From assembly GCA_035537875.1 (NCBI GenBank), contig DATLLJ010000024.1, positions 1 through 64,000 on the forward strand: a stretch of 64,000 nucleotides of DNA. Reading direction: 5' to 3'. This DNA comes from DATLLJ01 sp035537875. GTDB lineage: Bacteria > Acidobacteriota > Vicinamibacteria > Vicinamibacterales > CAVVIG01. The notes under the pieces are model-generated. The model made no database searches and was not told the origin of the DNA. It saw only the letters and a list, made by a program, of their open reading frames with translations. Positions 31,956 through 40,768 of the stretch are shown here, in pieces (position 1 is the stretch's first letter; each line of letters opens with the position of its first letter). Position numbers and translations under genes: made by a program.

Positions 31956-33660
31956 TGTGCACCACCCTGCCGTCGACGACCGTCAGCACCGACCGAATCT
32001 GTTTGATCTGCACTTCGGGCACGGCGAAGTAGTCTCTGTCCAGGACGACCAGATCGGCGAGTCTGCCTGGCTCGATCGTGCCGATCTTTTCCTCCATCCG
32101 GAGAAACCAGCTGTTGGCGCGCGTGAAGAGGCGGAGCGCTTCCTCACGCGTGAGCTGTTGGTCGCCGTTGACGCGTGCGCCGAACGAGTTCACGCCCGTC
32201 GTCGCAAAATAGATCTGCTGCCACGGGTTGAGCGGAGCGATATGGACGCCGTCGCCCATGATTCCGCACTGAATGCCGTGCTCGACAATCATCCGGAACG
32301 GCGGCCCGACGACGACTTTCGGGTCCGTCGATGTGACCCAGCGGAAGGCGCCCATCTGAATACCCACGCCGAGCGCCCGAAGCCGCGTGAGCAGTTCAGG
32401 AGTCGCTTCGGGCACGATGTGGACCACCCATCGCAGACCGGTGATATCGAACTCCTTGTTCACAGCTTCGTATGCGTCAGTGATCTGCTGGAGCGCCGCG
32501 AGGTTCCCGGCGCTGTTCTCGTTGCGCCAGCCGGCTTGCGCCACGAGCCGTTGCGCTTCCCTCCAGACGGCGCCGCTCCCGAGCGGCGCGGCCCATTCCC
32601 CGATGGCCCCCGTCATCATCATGTCGTCGCCGAAAAACTGGAACTGGTTGCGTAGCCGTTCCTTCAGCTCTGGCAGATCGGGATCGCTCTGGTTGTGCAG
32701 GAAGTTCATCTGCAGCCGGATGAACGCCCGGCCCTCTCGGTGGATCGCGTGCCACGAGTCGTACATTCGGTAGTGATCGAGGTTCGACAGGATCTGGCCC
32801 GGGTGCAGCGGTCCGGGCGTCGGGAAGAGGACCTGGTCGAGCCACGCCGTCAGGCCGACACCGGCCGAATACGCCATGGCGTCGAGCGTGCTTCTCTTCT
32901 TGTCCTCGAAGGTTTGCATCCGGCGCAGATGAAACAGCGCGCTCGATGCGGGACCGACCATTCCACCTGTGACCGCCGCGATGACGCCATCGCTCGCGAC
33001 GTTCACGCGCTGGATGTCCGGATGCACTGGCGGCGCCACGTCCATCGCGTCGAACAGCTTCTTGCCGAGGCTGTTGGTCACGGCCGGTCCCGTGAAACGC
33101 TCGTACAGCAGCACCGGCCGGTCGGGTACCGCCGCGTCGAGCTCCTTCAGCGTCGGGTGGCGATGTTCGGCCCATTGGTTCGGATGCCACCCGCCCATCG
33201 ACGTGATCCATTGCCCCTCAGGCACGGCCTTTCGCCGGGCTGCGAGCGTTTCCTGAATCTCTCGAATGGACGTCGTGTTCTCGAGGATCGTGTGATAACC
33301 GGGCCGGTTGGCGAGGCTAACGCCGTGAATGTGCGGTTCGATCAGTCCGGGTACAACCGTGCGGCCTCCGAGATCGATCACTCGGGTGTCGGCCGACACC
33401 GGCAGCGCCACGTTGCCGACATTCGCAAACCGGCCGTTGCGGATGAGCACGGAGCTCGCGATGGTGTTTCGTGCGTCCATCGTGTGGACGCGTCCGTTAT
33501 TCAGCAAGAGGTCGGACGCGGGACCACCAGCTGGCGACAACTGTCCGGCCTGGGCGGCCAACGCCCCCCCCGGCGACGATCGGCCGGCCGCCACGCCGAG
33601 ACCCGCCGCGGCAGCCGTGTTGAGAAATCTGCGCCGCGAGATGGTAGGTGCCCTTTGCAT
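31942..33660 (-). CDS. Exported YtcJ-like amidohydrolase (Amidohydro_3)
   Basis: 572 aa with a twin-arginine signal (TISRRRFLNTAAAAGLGVAA). The metal motif is PGLIEPHIHGVSLANRPGYH, and LLLNNGRVHTMDARNTIASS and IGTIEPGRLADLVVLDRDYF are the usual beta-sandwich ends of YtcJ-type amidohydrolases (PF07969). RWVVHIVPEATPELLTRLRA and GIMGDGVHIAPLNPW supply the later His/Asp ligands. It probably hydrolyses an amide or lactam in the periplasm. Last gene of the eight-gene minus-strand run from 39398, 35 bp after a WEGDTLV gene. Its 3' end runs into the GATTACCC repeat. Confidence 0.85.
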   Translation of the reverse strand: MQRAPTISRRRFLNTAAAAGLGVAAGRSSPGGALAAQAGQLSPAGGPASDLLLNNGRVHTMDARNTIASSVLIRNGRFANVGNVALPVSADTRVIDLGGRTVVPGLIEPHIHGVSLANRPGYHTILENTTSIREIQETLAARRKAVPEGQWITSMGGWHPNQWAEHRHPTLKELDAAVPDRPVLLYERFTGPAVTNSLGKKLFDAMDVAPPVHPDIQRVNVASDGVIAAVTGGMVGPASSALFHLRRMQTFEDKKRSTLDAMAYSAGVGLTAWLDQVLFPTPGPLHPGQILSNLDHYRMYDSWHAIHREGRAFIRLQMNFLHNQSDPDLPELKERLRNQFQFFGDDMMMTGAIGEWAAPLGSGAVWREAQRLVAQAGWRNENSAGNLAALQQITDAYEAVNKEFDITGLRWVVHIVPEATPELLTRLRALGVGIQMGAFRWVTSTDPKVVVGPPFRMIVEHGIQCGIMGDGVHIAPLNPWQQIYFATTGVNSFGARVNGDQQLTREEALRLFTRANSWFLRMEEKIGTIEPGRLADLVVLDRDYFAVPEVQIKQIRSVLTVVDGRVVHNTIG

Positions 33661-33695
33661 GGCCGCTCTCCGTGAAGGGGTCGGGAGTCCCGAAC

Positions 33696-34508
33696 CTATT
33701 TCGCGACTGCGGGCAGCGGCGGTTGCGGTTTGGACTGCGCTTTGCCGCCGGCCTGCTCGGTGTAGTGCTGGAGGTCGCGGTTGCCTTCGATGCACGCGAA
33801 CTCGTACTGCTCGTAGTTGGGCTCCGCGATCCGCTTGAACGTTTCGGCCACCTTCCACGGCTGCGTGTAGGCTTTGGAGTCTTCGATGGTGGCCTCGTAA
33901 CGGATAGTGTTCGCGTCGGCGAGGGTCAGCCGTTCGACCACATGGATGGCGTCAGTATGGATGTTGCCGGCGGTGTCGAGCCAGGTGCGATCGTTCTGGT
34001 TCGTGGTGTCGATGACGAGCGTATCCCCTTCCCAGCGGCCCACCGAGTCCCCTTGAAACAGCTTTATCGCGGGTGAGATGTGCGCCCGCCCGTCAGTGGG
34101 AATAATGCGAAAGGCGTTCATGAACTCCCAGGCCATCGTCACGTTGGCGGGAGTCTGGATGATCTGAAAGCCGAACTGGACGTACATCACGTGCGGCACG
34201 CCGGACATGAAGCAGTGCAGCTCCGGCTCGTCGGCCATGCGATTGGTCCGGATGTCCGTCGCCTTGGCCCGCATCTCGGGAAGGTACGGAATCTTCCCGT
34301 CCGCAGGGTCCACGATCACACCCTTCGCCGTCTCGATGTTCTGGAGCCCGACAAAAAAGCTGCCGAGCCAGTATCCCGACAGGTCGGGCTTGCCATCGGG
34401 CGTCCGTCCCTGACCGGCGACAGGCGTCGTCATCCACGAAACGAGCAGCACGACGCCGGCCAGGGCGCATGCGCCCTGAGCCCGATGCTTTGAGCCCTCG
34501 TGTGTCAT
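33696..34508 (-). CDS. Secreted WEGDTLV-family protein
   Basis: 270 aa with a signal peptide. Family hallmarks: RTPDGKPDLSGYWLGSF near the mature start, CFMSGVPHVMYVQFGFQIIQ, GDSVGRWEGDTLVIDT, NDRTWLDTAGNIHTDAIHVV and EATIEDSKAYTQPW. The usual DGRPHP is DGRAHIS. The start ATG overlaps the stop of the upstream paralogue (34505-35293) by 4 bp, so the two are translationally coupled and may form a hetero-oligomer. Function unknown. Confidence 0.8.
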   Translation of the reverse strand: MTHEGSKHRAQGACALAGVVLLVSWMTTPVAGQGRTPDGKPDLSGYWLGSFFVGLQNIETAKGVIVDPADGKIPYLPEMRAKATDIRTNRMADEPELHCFMSGVPHVMYVQFGFQIIQTPANVTMAWEFMNAFRIIPTDGRAHISPAIKLFQGDSVGRWEGDTLVIDTTNQNDRTWLDTAGNIHTDAIHVVERLTLADANTIRYEATIEDSKAYTQPWKVAETFKRIAEPNYEQYEFACIEGNRDLQHYTEQAGGKAQSKPQPPLPAVAK

Positions 34509-35293
34509 CTGCTCTGCTCCTGCGCCACGTCTTCTGCGTATGCGTGGCATTCGTACTCGAGCAGTCGGACGTTCGGCTCTCTCCGGAGATGGAGCGGCAT
34601 GCTCATCTTCCAGGGCCGGGTGAACACCTTCGGATCCTCGAGTGTGACTTCGTACGTCATCGTGCCGGAATCGATTCTGGTGTAGCGCTCGACCACATGC
34701 AGCGCCTCGCTGTGGAAGTTGCCGGATCTGTCCAACCACGCCTGGCCGTTGAAATTGGCGACGTCAACGACGAGCGTGTTGCCTTCCCACCGGCCGATGC
34801 TGTCCCCGTTCCAGAAATCCAGACCGTCCACGTGCGTCTTCCGGTCCAGATGAATCGTGCGGAAGTTGTGAACATACTCGTAGAAGATCGTCACGGCCTG
34901 CGGCGATTGAATGATCTGGAACGGGAACGGCAGATATGTCAGTCGCGGCACACCCGGCTTGAAACACTTCCCGAGAGGATCGGCTGCCTCTCGATTCTTG
35001 AAGTTCTCGGCCCGCTTCGCGGCCGCCGGGGGCTGGTACGGAATCATCCCGTCGGCGGGGTCCACGATGACCCCCAGGCCGGCCGGCACCTCCCACGTCG
35101 CCGTATGCGGCTCGAGATTCCACGCCGTCGCCGTATTCAGAACCTGCCAGATCCCCTGGATATCCGGATGGCCGTACGAGGTGCGCGGCGGCGCATACGT
35201 TTGGCTGACTGGTGCGGCGCCCTGGCCGCCGAGGTACGCGGGCACCGCGCATACCATCGCGACGAGTCCAGCGACGCCAATGAGCGATCTCAT
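34505..35293 (-). CDS. Secreted WEGDTLV-family protein
   Basis: 262 aa with a signal peptide ending near VPAYLGGQG. It shows YGHPDIQGIWQVLNTATAWN, GMIPYQPPAAAKRAENFKNR, DPLGKCFKPGVPRLTYLPFP, GDSIGRWEGNTLVVDVANFN (Asn replaces the usual Asp), WLDRSGNFHSEALHVVERYT and EVTLEDPKVFTRPW. It overlaps the next paralogue by 4 bp and follows a DUF6152 gene by 8 bp, so three small secreted proteins are made together. Confidence 0.8.
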   Translation of the reverse strand: MRSLIGVAGLVAMVCAVPAYLGGQGAAPVSQTYAPPRTSYGHPDIQGIWQVLNTATAWNLEPHTATWEVPAGLGVIVDPADGMIPYQPPAAAKRAENFKNREAADPLGKCFKPGVPRLTYLPFPFQIIQSPQAVTIFYEYVHNFRTIHLDRKTHVDGLDFWNGDSIGRWEGNTLVVDVANFNGQAWLDRSGNFHSEALHVVERYTRIDSGTMTYEVTLEDPKVFTRPWKMSMPLHLRREPNVRLLEYECHAYAEDVAQEQSR

Positions 35294-35301
35294 TGAAGGT
35301 C

Positions 35302-35700
35302 CTACTTGGCGACAGCCGGCGGCGTCATTCGGAAGATCCGCTGCTGGGTGGCGACCAGAACGACCGACGACGCCCACATGTGCGGTGTACCATCCTTGGC
35401 GGCAAACCCCTGAATCTCGATCTCTTCGCCACCCTTCAACATGTCTTTCTTCCAGCCGCTGCGGAACAGGACGTTGGGAGGAGGCGTCTCGGCCCCCCAG
35501 TTCACCACCGAACCATCCGGCATGGTGACGTCGAAATGGACCCACGAATGCGGGTTGACCCAGTCCATTCGGGTGAACTTTCCCTTGAGCGTGAGCGGTT
35601 TGTTGTTGTCGAACTCCGACGTGAACGAGTGATGGGCGGTCACGGACGTGACGCCCAGCAACAGACCGACGGCGACGATGACGGCCGAAGAGACTCTCAT
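35302..35700 (-). CDS. Secreted DUF6152 protein
   Basis: 132 aa. The signal peptide (VIVAVGLLLGVTSVTA) predicts cleavage before HHSFTSEFDNNKPLTLKGKF. The second hallmark is DWVNPHSWVHFDV, and the C-terminal strand is DGTPHMWASSVVLVATQQRI. Same domain size as the other copies. It is followed 8 bp later by a WEGDTLV gene and preceded by a second, quite different DUF6152, so the operon carries two non-identical copies. Confidence 0.85.
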   Translation of the reverse strand: MRVSSAVIVAVGLLLGVTSVTAHHSFTSEFDNNKPLTLKGKFTRMDWVNPHSWVHFDVTMPDGSVVNWGAETPPPNVLFRSGWKKDMLKGGEEIEIQGFAAKDGTPHMWASSVVLVATQQRIFRMTPPAVAK

Positions 35701-35731
35701 GTGAGTGCTCCTAAAAACTCATGACTGAACA

Positions 35732-36142
35732 CTACCTATCGCGCGTCCCCCGTATCCTGGGGCTGCCGCCAACCTGCTCGTACCAGAACCCGTCGGAAGG
35801 TCGATCCAGTCTCTGAATGTAGAGACCGTTCGCCTGCTCCCGTGCCAGGCTGCCGGTCACCACGACCCGATCCCCCGCCTTGAAAGTCGCCGTCGTCACG
35901 CCGACGCCGGCGAGCTCGGAACGATTGTCCATTTCCAGGCGCCACTCCCGCACGGCGCCGCTGGCATCGCTCACGTCAATCATGAGAAGCGGGTGCGGGT
36001 TGGTGAACTGAAACCGCGTCACCACGCCTTCGACCTTGACCCGTTTCGTGCTGTCGTAGACGGCCGCAATCGAATGGTGCGCTCCGACCGACACTCCGCA
36101 GAGCGACAGCCCAAGCAGCGACGACAGGATCCAGCGCGCCAT
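35732..36142 (-). CDS. Secreted DUF6152 protein, divergent copy
   Basis: 136 aa. Signal peptide WILSSLLGLSLCGVSVGA, then HHSIAAVYDSTKRVKVEGVV and FQFTNPHPLLMIDVSD. The usual aromatic after NPH is replaced by Pro-Leu. The C-terminus is longer and basic (SDGFWYEQVGGSPRIRGTRD). It starts 4 bp after the stop of the upstream WEGDTLV gene, indicating coupling. Confidence 0.85.
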   Translation of the reverse strand: MARWILSSLLGLSLCGVSVGAHHSIAAVYDSTKRVKVEGVVTRFQFTNPHPLLMIDVSDASGAVREWRLEMDNRSELAGVGVTTATFKAGDRVVVTGSLAREQANGLYIQRLDRPSDGFWYEQVGGSPRIRGTRDR

Positions 36143-36146
36143 GTTT

Positions 36147-36965
36147 CTACCTCGGATCGACCGCCTCCCTGATCTCGCTGAAGAGCCGTCGCATCCAGGG
36201 GCTGTTCTCCTGACAGATATATTCCTGAATCTCACCGTTCTCGTCCCAGACGATGTCGAAGCCGACGGTCCATGGTTCAGTGTACGCCCCTGGGTCCTCG
36301 ATCGTCGCCTCGTAACGCAGGGTATAGAGATCCTTCCGCGTGAACCGTTCGGTCACGTGCATGAGATCGGTGTGCGGGTCGCCCACCATGTCGACCCAGC
36401 CGCCCTCGTTGTATCCCACGACGTCCACGACCAGGGTGTCTCCCTCCCAGTGCCCCACCGAGTGTCCAAGCCAGCTCGGATTCAGCTCATCGCCTTTTGG
36501 ATGAGGCCGGCCATCCATGTAGATGACACGCCAGACGTGCGCGCCCCCTTCATAGATCATGAGAATTCGCTTCTGGTGAGGCAGCTGAACGATTTCCATC
36601 GGGAAAGGCGTCGTCATCAGCCGCGGTCCCGAGGGCGGCATGCAAATCCCCTGCGGATCGTACTTCGACAGATCCGCGCGGCGCTGCATCGCCAGTTTCC
36701 GCGCCCACGGCTGGTACGGAATCTCCTTGGGGTGCAGCAACACTTGCTTGTAGTCCTGAAACTGCGCCAGATGCCAGTACCCCTTGTTCGGTTCGGTCGG
36801 TCCCAGGTTCGGTGTGCCGTCGGCCAGTCGTGGCGCGGGAGGGTACGGCTTCGGCGGCAGCGTAGGGTTTGGATTGACCTGGGCGTCTGCCACCAGGCCC
36901 TGGAACAGCACGAACAGGACGACGGCCACGGTCCCGACGAGTTCAGCCACGCGATGGGATTTCAC
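36147..36965 (-). CDS. Secreted WEGDTLV-family protein
   Basis: 272 aa from a GTG at 36963-36965, chosen because AAGGAGGG sits 8 nt upstream; an ATG at 36995 lies before this site. Signal segment ELVGTVAVVLFVLFQGLVAD. Hallmarks: LADGTPNLGPTEPNKGYWHL, EIPYQPWARKLAMQRRADLS, YDPQGICMPPSGPRLMTTPF, MDGRPHPKGDELNPSWLGHS, VGHWEGDTLVVDVVGYNEGG and EATIEDPGAYTEPW. It lies 54 bp after the GMC oxidoreductase gene and 4 bp before a DUF6152 gene, linking both families to a periplasmic oxidase. Confidence 0.8.
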   Translation of the reverse strand: MKSHRVAELVGTVAVVLFVLFQGLVADAQVNPNPTLPPKPYPPAPRLADGTPNLGPTEPNKGYWHLAQFQDYKQVLLHPKEIPYQPWARKLAMQRRADLSKYDPQGICMPPSGPRLMTTPFPMEIVQLPHQKRILMIYEGGAHVWRVIYMDGRPHPKGDELNPSWLGHSVGHWEGDTLVVDVVGYNEGGWVDMVGDPHTDLMHVTERFTRKDLYTLRYEATIEDPGAYTEPWTVGFDIVWDENGEIQEYICQENSPWMRRLFSEIREAVDPR

Positions 36966-37019
36966 GTCCAAAACCCTCCTTCTGGGAAACCGCAACGGAG
37001 ACTGCGCGCGACTAACTGC

Positions 37020-38741
37020 TCACTTTACAATGGTCTTCCAATTCCGGGCCACATGGTCGGCGGTGCGCCAGGCGAGTGCCTGGAGCGTCAGCGTGGGGTT
37101 CCGGGCGCCACTCGTTCCCATGACCGACCCCCCCATGATGCCCAGGTTGGGGACCTCGTGGGACATCCCCCATTGGTCGACGACGTTCGTGTCGGGATTA
37201 TGACCCATGCGGGTGCCGCCGTACGCGTGCGTGGACGGCCCCATGGCGGCGCCGGCGTTTACCGTGCCGCTACCCTGGACCTGAACGGCGCCGGCTGCCA
37301 TGTACCACTGACGCATCTTCTCTCCGACGAACGTCCCGATTTTCTCCTCGTTGTCCCGGTACGACGCGGTGATTCGGATGACCGGGTTACCCAGCGGATC
37401 CCGGGTTGCGGGATCGAGATCGAGGTAGTTGCCCTCATACGGCAAGGTGGTGCGCTGCATGTACGCGCCGTTGGTCCGGTCGACGTTCTTGACCACGTGA
37501 GCCTTCCAATCCGATCCCCAATTCGGACCCGATCTCCCCCACGCGCCGAGACCATTGACCGCGGCCAGCGGCCGTCGCTCGCTGTACACGTACATCGTTC
37601 CGCCGCCGACGAAATCGAGGCCGCCATGGTCGAAATTATCGTCGGCCCAGTCATCCACGCAGATGCCCTGCCCAGGCGTGCCATACCAGTTGCGCAGATC
37701 GAAGGGGAACAACGCCGTCAACCCTCCCCCTTGAGCGTGACTGAAATAGTGCTGTCCGACCTGACGGTGATTGTTCGACAGTCCAAACGGGAACGCCGGG
37801 GACGTCGAGAGCAAGAGAAGACGGACATTCTCGTACGTGTGGCTGGCCAACAGCACCACGTCAGCCGGCTGAAGAAATTCCTCGCCGCCCTTGATGTAAG
37901 CGACGCCGGCAGCGCGCCCGTCGCGGCCCACCTCGATCCGCGTGACGTGAGCTTCGGCAACCACGTTGAACCGACCCGTTTTCTGAGCCTTCGGAATCGT
38001 GCTCACGGCCGGCGAGCTCTTGGCATTCACATGGCAGCCGGCGCCGATGCAGAAGCCGTGATACACGCACGCCGGCCGCCCTTCGTACGGACGGCTGGTG
38101 ATGGCGGCCGGTCCAGTGAACGGGTGCAGGCCGAGCGATTGCGCTGCGGACGACATCCTGTCCATGAAGCCGCTGCTGCGAAGCGCCGGCATCGGGTACT
38201 CGCGCCGGCGCGGTCCTTCAAAGACATTCCCCGTCTCGATGATCTTCCCGTTGAGGTTCCCCGCCGTGCCGGAGACGCCCAGCTCGTATTCCACCCGGTC
38301 GTAGGACGGCTCCAGGTCCTCGTAACTGAGCGGCCAATCCTCGACGGTCGATCCGGCCGGAATGCGCGACGCGCCGTACCGGCGTGTGGTCTCGCTCACG
38401 ACTCTGAAATCCCACGGGTTCAGGCGCCAGGCCTGGGCCATGTAGTGCATTGCGGTGCCGCCGACGCCGTTCATCATCGGGTGATTCGCCCCGCGGGTGG
38501 TATTCGCCGCAGGATTCGGGCGGCTGGTGGGAACTTCGCCGTCCACCTTCTGCGGTCCCGGCGGCCACACGCCCCGCTGCAGTCGCAGCTCGTCCGGCGC
38601 CATGTCGCGCGTGCTCAACCACGGACCAGCCTCGACACCGACGACGTCGATGCCCGCTTCGGCGAGCGGCAGCGCGGCGACTCCCCCGGCGGCGCCCACG
38701 CCGACGATCACGACACCGGTCCTGGGCAGCGTCGTGGCCAT
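37020..38741 (-). CDS. GMC-family FAD-dependent oxidoreductase
   Basis: 573 aa. The FAD-binding N-terminus is TGVVIVGVGAAGGVAALPLA with GVEAGPW; NGVGGTAMHYMAQAWRLNPW is the GMC signature region and the C-terminal GMC_oxred_C domain has THAYGGTRMGHNPDTNVVDQ with MGTSGARNPTLTLQALAWRT. The CVYHGFCIGAGCHVNAKSSP segment contains closely spaced Cys typical of gluconate/sorbitol-type dehydrogenase large subunits. There is no signal peptide; export is expected by hitch-hiking on the Tat signal of the small subunit encoded 3 bp upstream (38745-39398). No dedicated cytochrome subunit follows. Confidence 0.9.
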   Translation of the reverse strand: MATTLPRTGVVIVGVGAAGGVAALPLAEAGIDVVGVEAGPWLSTRDMAPDELRLQRGVWPPGPQKVDGEVPTSRPNPAANTTRGANHPMMNGVGGTAMHYMAQAWRLNPWDFRVVSETTRRYGASRIPAGSTVEDWPLSYEDLEPSYDRVEYELGVSGTAGNLNGKIIETGNVFEGPRRREYPMPALRSSGFMDRMSSAAQSLGLHPFTGPAAITSRPYEGRPACVYHGFCIGAGCHVNAKSSPAVSTIPKAQKTGRFNVVAEAHVTRIEVGRDGRAAGVAYIKGGEEFLQPADVVLLASHTYENVRLLLLSTSPAFPFGLSNNHRQVGQHYFSHAQGGGLTALFPFDLRNWYGTPGQGICVDDWADDNFDHGGLDFVGGGTMYVYSERRPLAAVNGLGAWGRSGPNWGSDWKAHVVKNVDRTNGAYMQRTTLPYEGNYLDLDPATRDPLGNPVIRITASYRDNEEKIGTFVGEKMRQWYMAAGAVQVQGSGTVNAGAAMGPSTHAYGGTRMGHNPDTNVVDQWGMSHEVPNLGIMGGSVMGTSGARNPTLTLQALAWRTADHVARNWKTIVK

Positions 38742-38744
38742 GGG

Positions 38745-39398
38745 TCAGATCGTGCCCTTCGAAAACATTTCCGAGTCGTAAGCCGACTGATGATTGGGTT
38801 TCAAATCCGTCCCCCACTGCTGGTACTCCGCCGGAACCGCCACGCGGACACCAGGGTATCGGATGAGGTCCCAGCCAACGTAGTCCGCGTTCCCGCCATA
38901 GAAGGGGTCCGAAAACGTCCCCTGAATCGTGTGCGTCCGCACGGTGTTGAAGAAGCCTTGCGGAGATTGCGGAACCGTGCTCTGCGCCAGATCGCTGACG
39001 ACGGCATCCTGATCTTCCGGCGAGAGCTTCGCAAACGACGAACCTTTCGACCGAATCGCGTGAGCCTCCACTGCGGCGAGGCCCGCCGCGTACTGGTCGC
39101 GGAGGTTGACGAGCGCCCCGCTCAATCCCCAGTCGATGTACCGCGCCGCGCGAGCCTCCTTCGCGCCGGGCCCGCTGGCGTCGGTGGGGATGATTCGCGA
39201 GCAGATGGCGTCGAGCGTCTCGTACTCGAGGCGCGTGAACGTCCTGAGCGCCTCCGCAGTCTCCTGCGCCGCCGACGTCGTCTGCGCAGCAGGAGCCGGG
39301 AGCGCCGGCACCACGACCACGGCCCCGACGGCCAGGCCCGCCCGTTTCAGCAGTTCGCGCCGCGACAGCACGCCATCGTCACTTCTGTCTTCGGCCAT
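38745..39398 (-). CDS. Gluconate 2-dehydrogenase subunit 3-family protein (Tat-exported small subunit)
   Basis: 217 aa with a twin-arginine signal (VLSRRELLKRAGLAVGAVVV). The body matches the subunit 3 family (PF13618): FTRLEYETLDAICSRIIPTD then AARYIDWGLSGALVNLRDQY, and NTVRTHTIQGTFSDPFYGGN with VGWDLIRYPG near the end. It pairs with the GMC oxidoreductase 3 bp downstream and carries it through Tat. First gene of an eight-gene run; the promoter region overlaps a NAD(P)-binding fragment. Confidence 0.85.
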   Translation of the reverse strand: MAEDRSDDGVLSRRELLKRAGLAVGAVVVVPALPAPAAQTTSAAQETAEALRTFTRLEYETLDAICSRIIPTDASGPGAKEARAARYIDWGLSGALVNLRDQYAAGLAAVEAHAIRSKGSSFAKLSPEDQDAVVSDLAQSTVPQSPQGFFNTVRTHTIQGTFSDPFYGGNADYVGWDLIRYPGVRVAVPAEYQQWGTDLKPNHQSAYDSEMFSKGTI

Positions 39399-39564
39399 GG
39401 TCCTTCCTTGTCTGTATTGGCTGGCGCCATATTATGCAGCCTGTTCTGGCGCCTATCCAGACCTCGTCCGGGATCACCCCCACCACGGCGTGGCCGCGAT
39501 CCAGCGCGTGCTGACCAGATACCCTGCCGAGTTTGCCAGAGGCTCCGACGATGCATACCTTCAT
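39379..39564 (-). pseudogene. NAD(P)-binding protein, N-terminal fragment
   Basis: Begins MKVCIVGASGKLGRVSGQHALDRGHAVVGV, a typical GxSGxxG Rossmann start of NmrA/NAD(P)H-binding proteins. It then loses similarity after about 33 residues and stops within the next gene. Its ATG overlaps the stop of the pyrophosphatase gene by 4 bp, so it was probably once co-transcribed with it. The rest of the roughly 220-residue protein is deleted. Confidence 0.55.
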
Positions 39565-40220
39565 CGGGCGCCTTCACCGTAGGCCTCGTCGTAGTCGGCC
39601 ATGGCAGCACGCACGACCTTGACGGCGTGAACGCGTCCGTAGACCGAGGCTACGCGCGCCCGGGCCCGTTGGCCAGGCACCAGCTTGTACGTCTCGAAGT
39701 AGTGCTGAAGCCGCTCCACCCACACCGGCGGGACGTCCTGGAGATCGCGAGCGTCACCCCACACGTAGTCGTTCTCCAGGACGCTGATGATCTTGTCGTC
39801 GGCTTCCCCGTTGTCGATCATCTGCAGCCCGCCGATAACGCGGCCGCGTATGAGAATCTCATTTCGCGTGATCGCCCGTTCGCTCAGCACGCAGATGTCC
39901 AACGGATCGCCATCGCCTCGTCTGGCCCCAGGCGCGAGCCTGCCGACCCGCGTGGCGCAGTAGGTTCTCGGGACGAATCCGTACAGGGCGGGATGCTGAG
40001 CAGATGATCGCTGGGGGCGATCGATGCGGAGATAGCCGGAGACCTTGTCGACCTCATATTTCATCAGATCGAACGGCGTAATCTCGATGTAGGCGTTGAG
40101 GACATCCGGTGGCTCAGGCCCGACCTCGAGACCGTGCCATGGATGCGGCCGGAAATGGCTGACCTTGCTTGCTTTCTTGCCCGTTGATGGTGCGCGCGGT
40201 CCTCGTTCCTGCTTCCCCAT
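39561..40220 (-). CDS. ppa: Inorganic pyrophosphatase (family I)
   Basis: 219 aa. Soluble family I PPase: HPWHGLEVGPEPPDVLNAYI, the substrate-site KYEVDK and YGFVPRTYC, the signature DGDPLDICVL with its three metal-binding aspartates, and later DNGEADDKIISV with HYFETYK. It hydrolyses PPi to phosphate in the cytoplasm. It carries an unusual basic N-terminal extension of about 25 residues (GKQERGPRAPSTGKKASK). The ICMT-like gene lies 40 bp upstream on the same strand. Confidence 0.9.
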   Translation of the reverse strand: MGKQERGPRAPSTGKKASKVSHFRPHPWHGLEVGPEPPDVLNAYIEITPFDLMKYEVDKVSGYLRIDRPQRSSAQHPALYGFVPRTYCATRVGRLAPGARRGDGDPLDICVLSERAITRNEILIRGRVIGGLQMIDNGEADDKIISVLENDYVWGDARDLQDVPPVWVERLQHYFETYKLVPGQRARARVASVYGRVHAVKVVRAAMADYDEAYGEGAR

Positions 40221-40260
40221 TGCCCCTTACTCCTCACCCTTGCCGGCCCCGTCGAGGCCA

Positions 40261-40695
40261 CTAGAACACATAGGGCACCATTCTCTTCGTGCTGGCCGCA
40301 TACGCGCCATATTCTGAGTACCGCCTGGCAAGCAGGCGCTCCTCCGCCAAGAGCCGGATGATAGAGCCTCCGATGACGAGCGTGGCGCATGCGCCCGCGA
40401 TGAGGCTCGGGTGAGCCAACGCACCGGCCGACACGAAGAGGCAGACGGCCGCATAGATTGGGTGACGGATGTAACGATACGGACCGGTCGTCACCAAGCC
40501 ACCTTCAGTCGGTGCCGCGGTGACGTGGAAGCTGCGGCGCCCAAACGTGAGCCTGGCCCACATCATCAGCGCGATCGCAGCCAGTTGAGGGGCGATCACC
40601 ATGGGGTGCAGCGAAAAGAGCGAGCGCGTGAGATACAGGGTGACGAGGGCCCCAATCATCAGCAGGTAGCTGGCACCGGAGAGGACCGTCTGCAT
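40261..40695 (-). CDS. Isoprenylcysteine carboxyl methyltransferase-like membrane protein
   Basis: 144 aa from ATG 40695. It has about four hydrophobic segments and the ICMT/PEMT C-terminal pattern GGLVTTGPYRYIRHPIYAAV, then a polar ending LLAEERLLARRYSEYGAYAA. In the family, GPYRYxRHPxY and the ExxL..RY segment bind SAM. Bacterial members methylate varied small molecules or lipids, so the substrate is unknown. Followed 40 bp later by ppa. Confidence 0.75.
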   Translation of the reverse strand: MQTVLSGASYLLMIGALVTLYLTRSLFSLHPMVIAPQLAAIALMMWARLTFGRRSFHVTAAPTEGGLVTTGPYRYIRHPIYAAVCLFVSAGALAHPSLIAGACATLVIGGSIIRLLAEERLLARRYSEYGAYAASTKRMVPYVF

Positions 40696-40768
40696 GTTTG
40701 TCAAGCATAGCCTCGCCAACCCACTCAATGTCGGTGTGTGTCCGGGTGGCTCGCCCGCTCGAGGGTGA

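Noticed and set aside
36141..40007. A 1,288-codon plus-strand open frame
   Set aside because: It is the antisense shadow of eight well-recognised minus-strand genes or gene parts (WEGDTLV protein, GMC oxidoreductase, subunit 3, ppa). Its translation is Arg/His/Pro-rich with no domain; high GC keeps such frames open.
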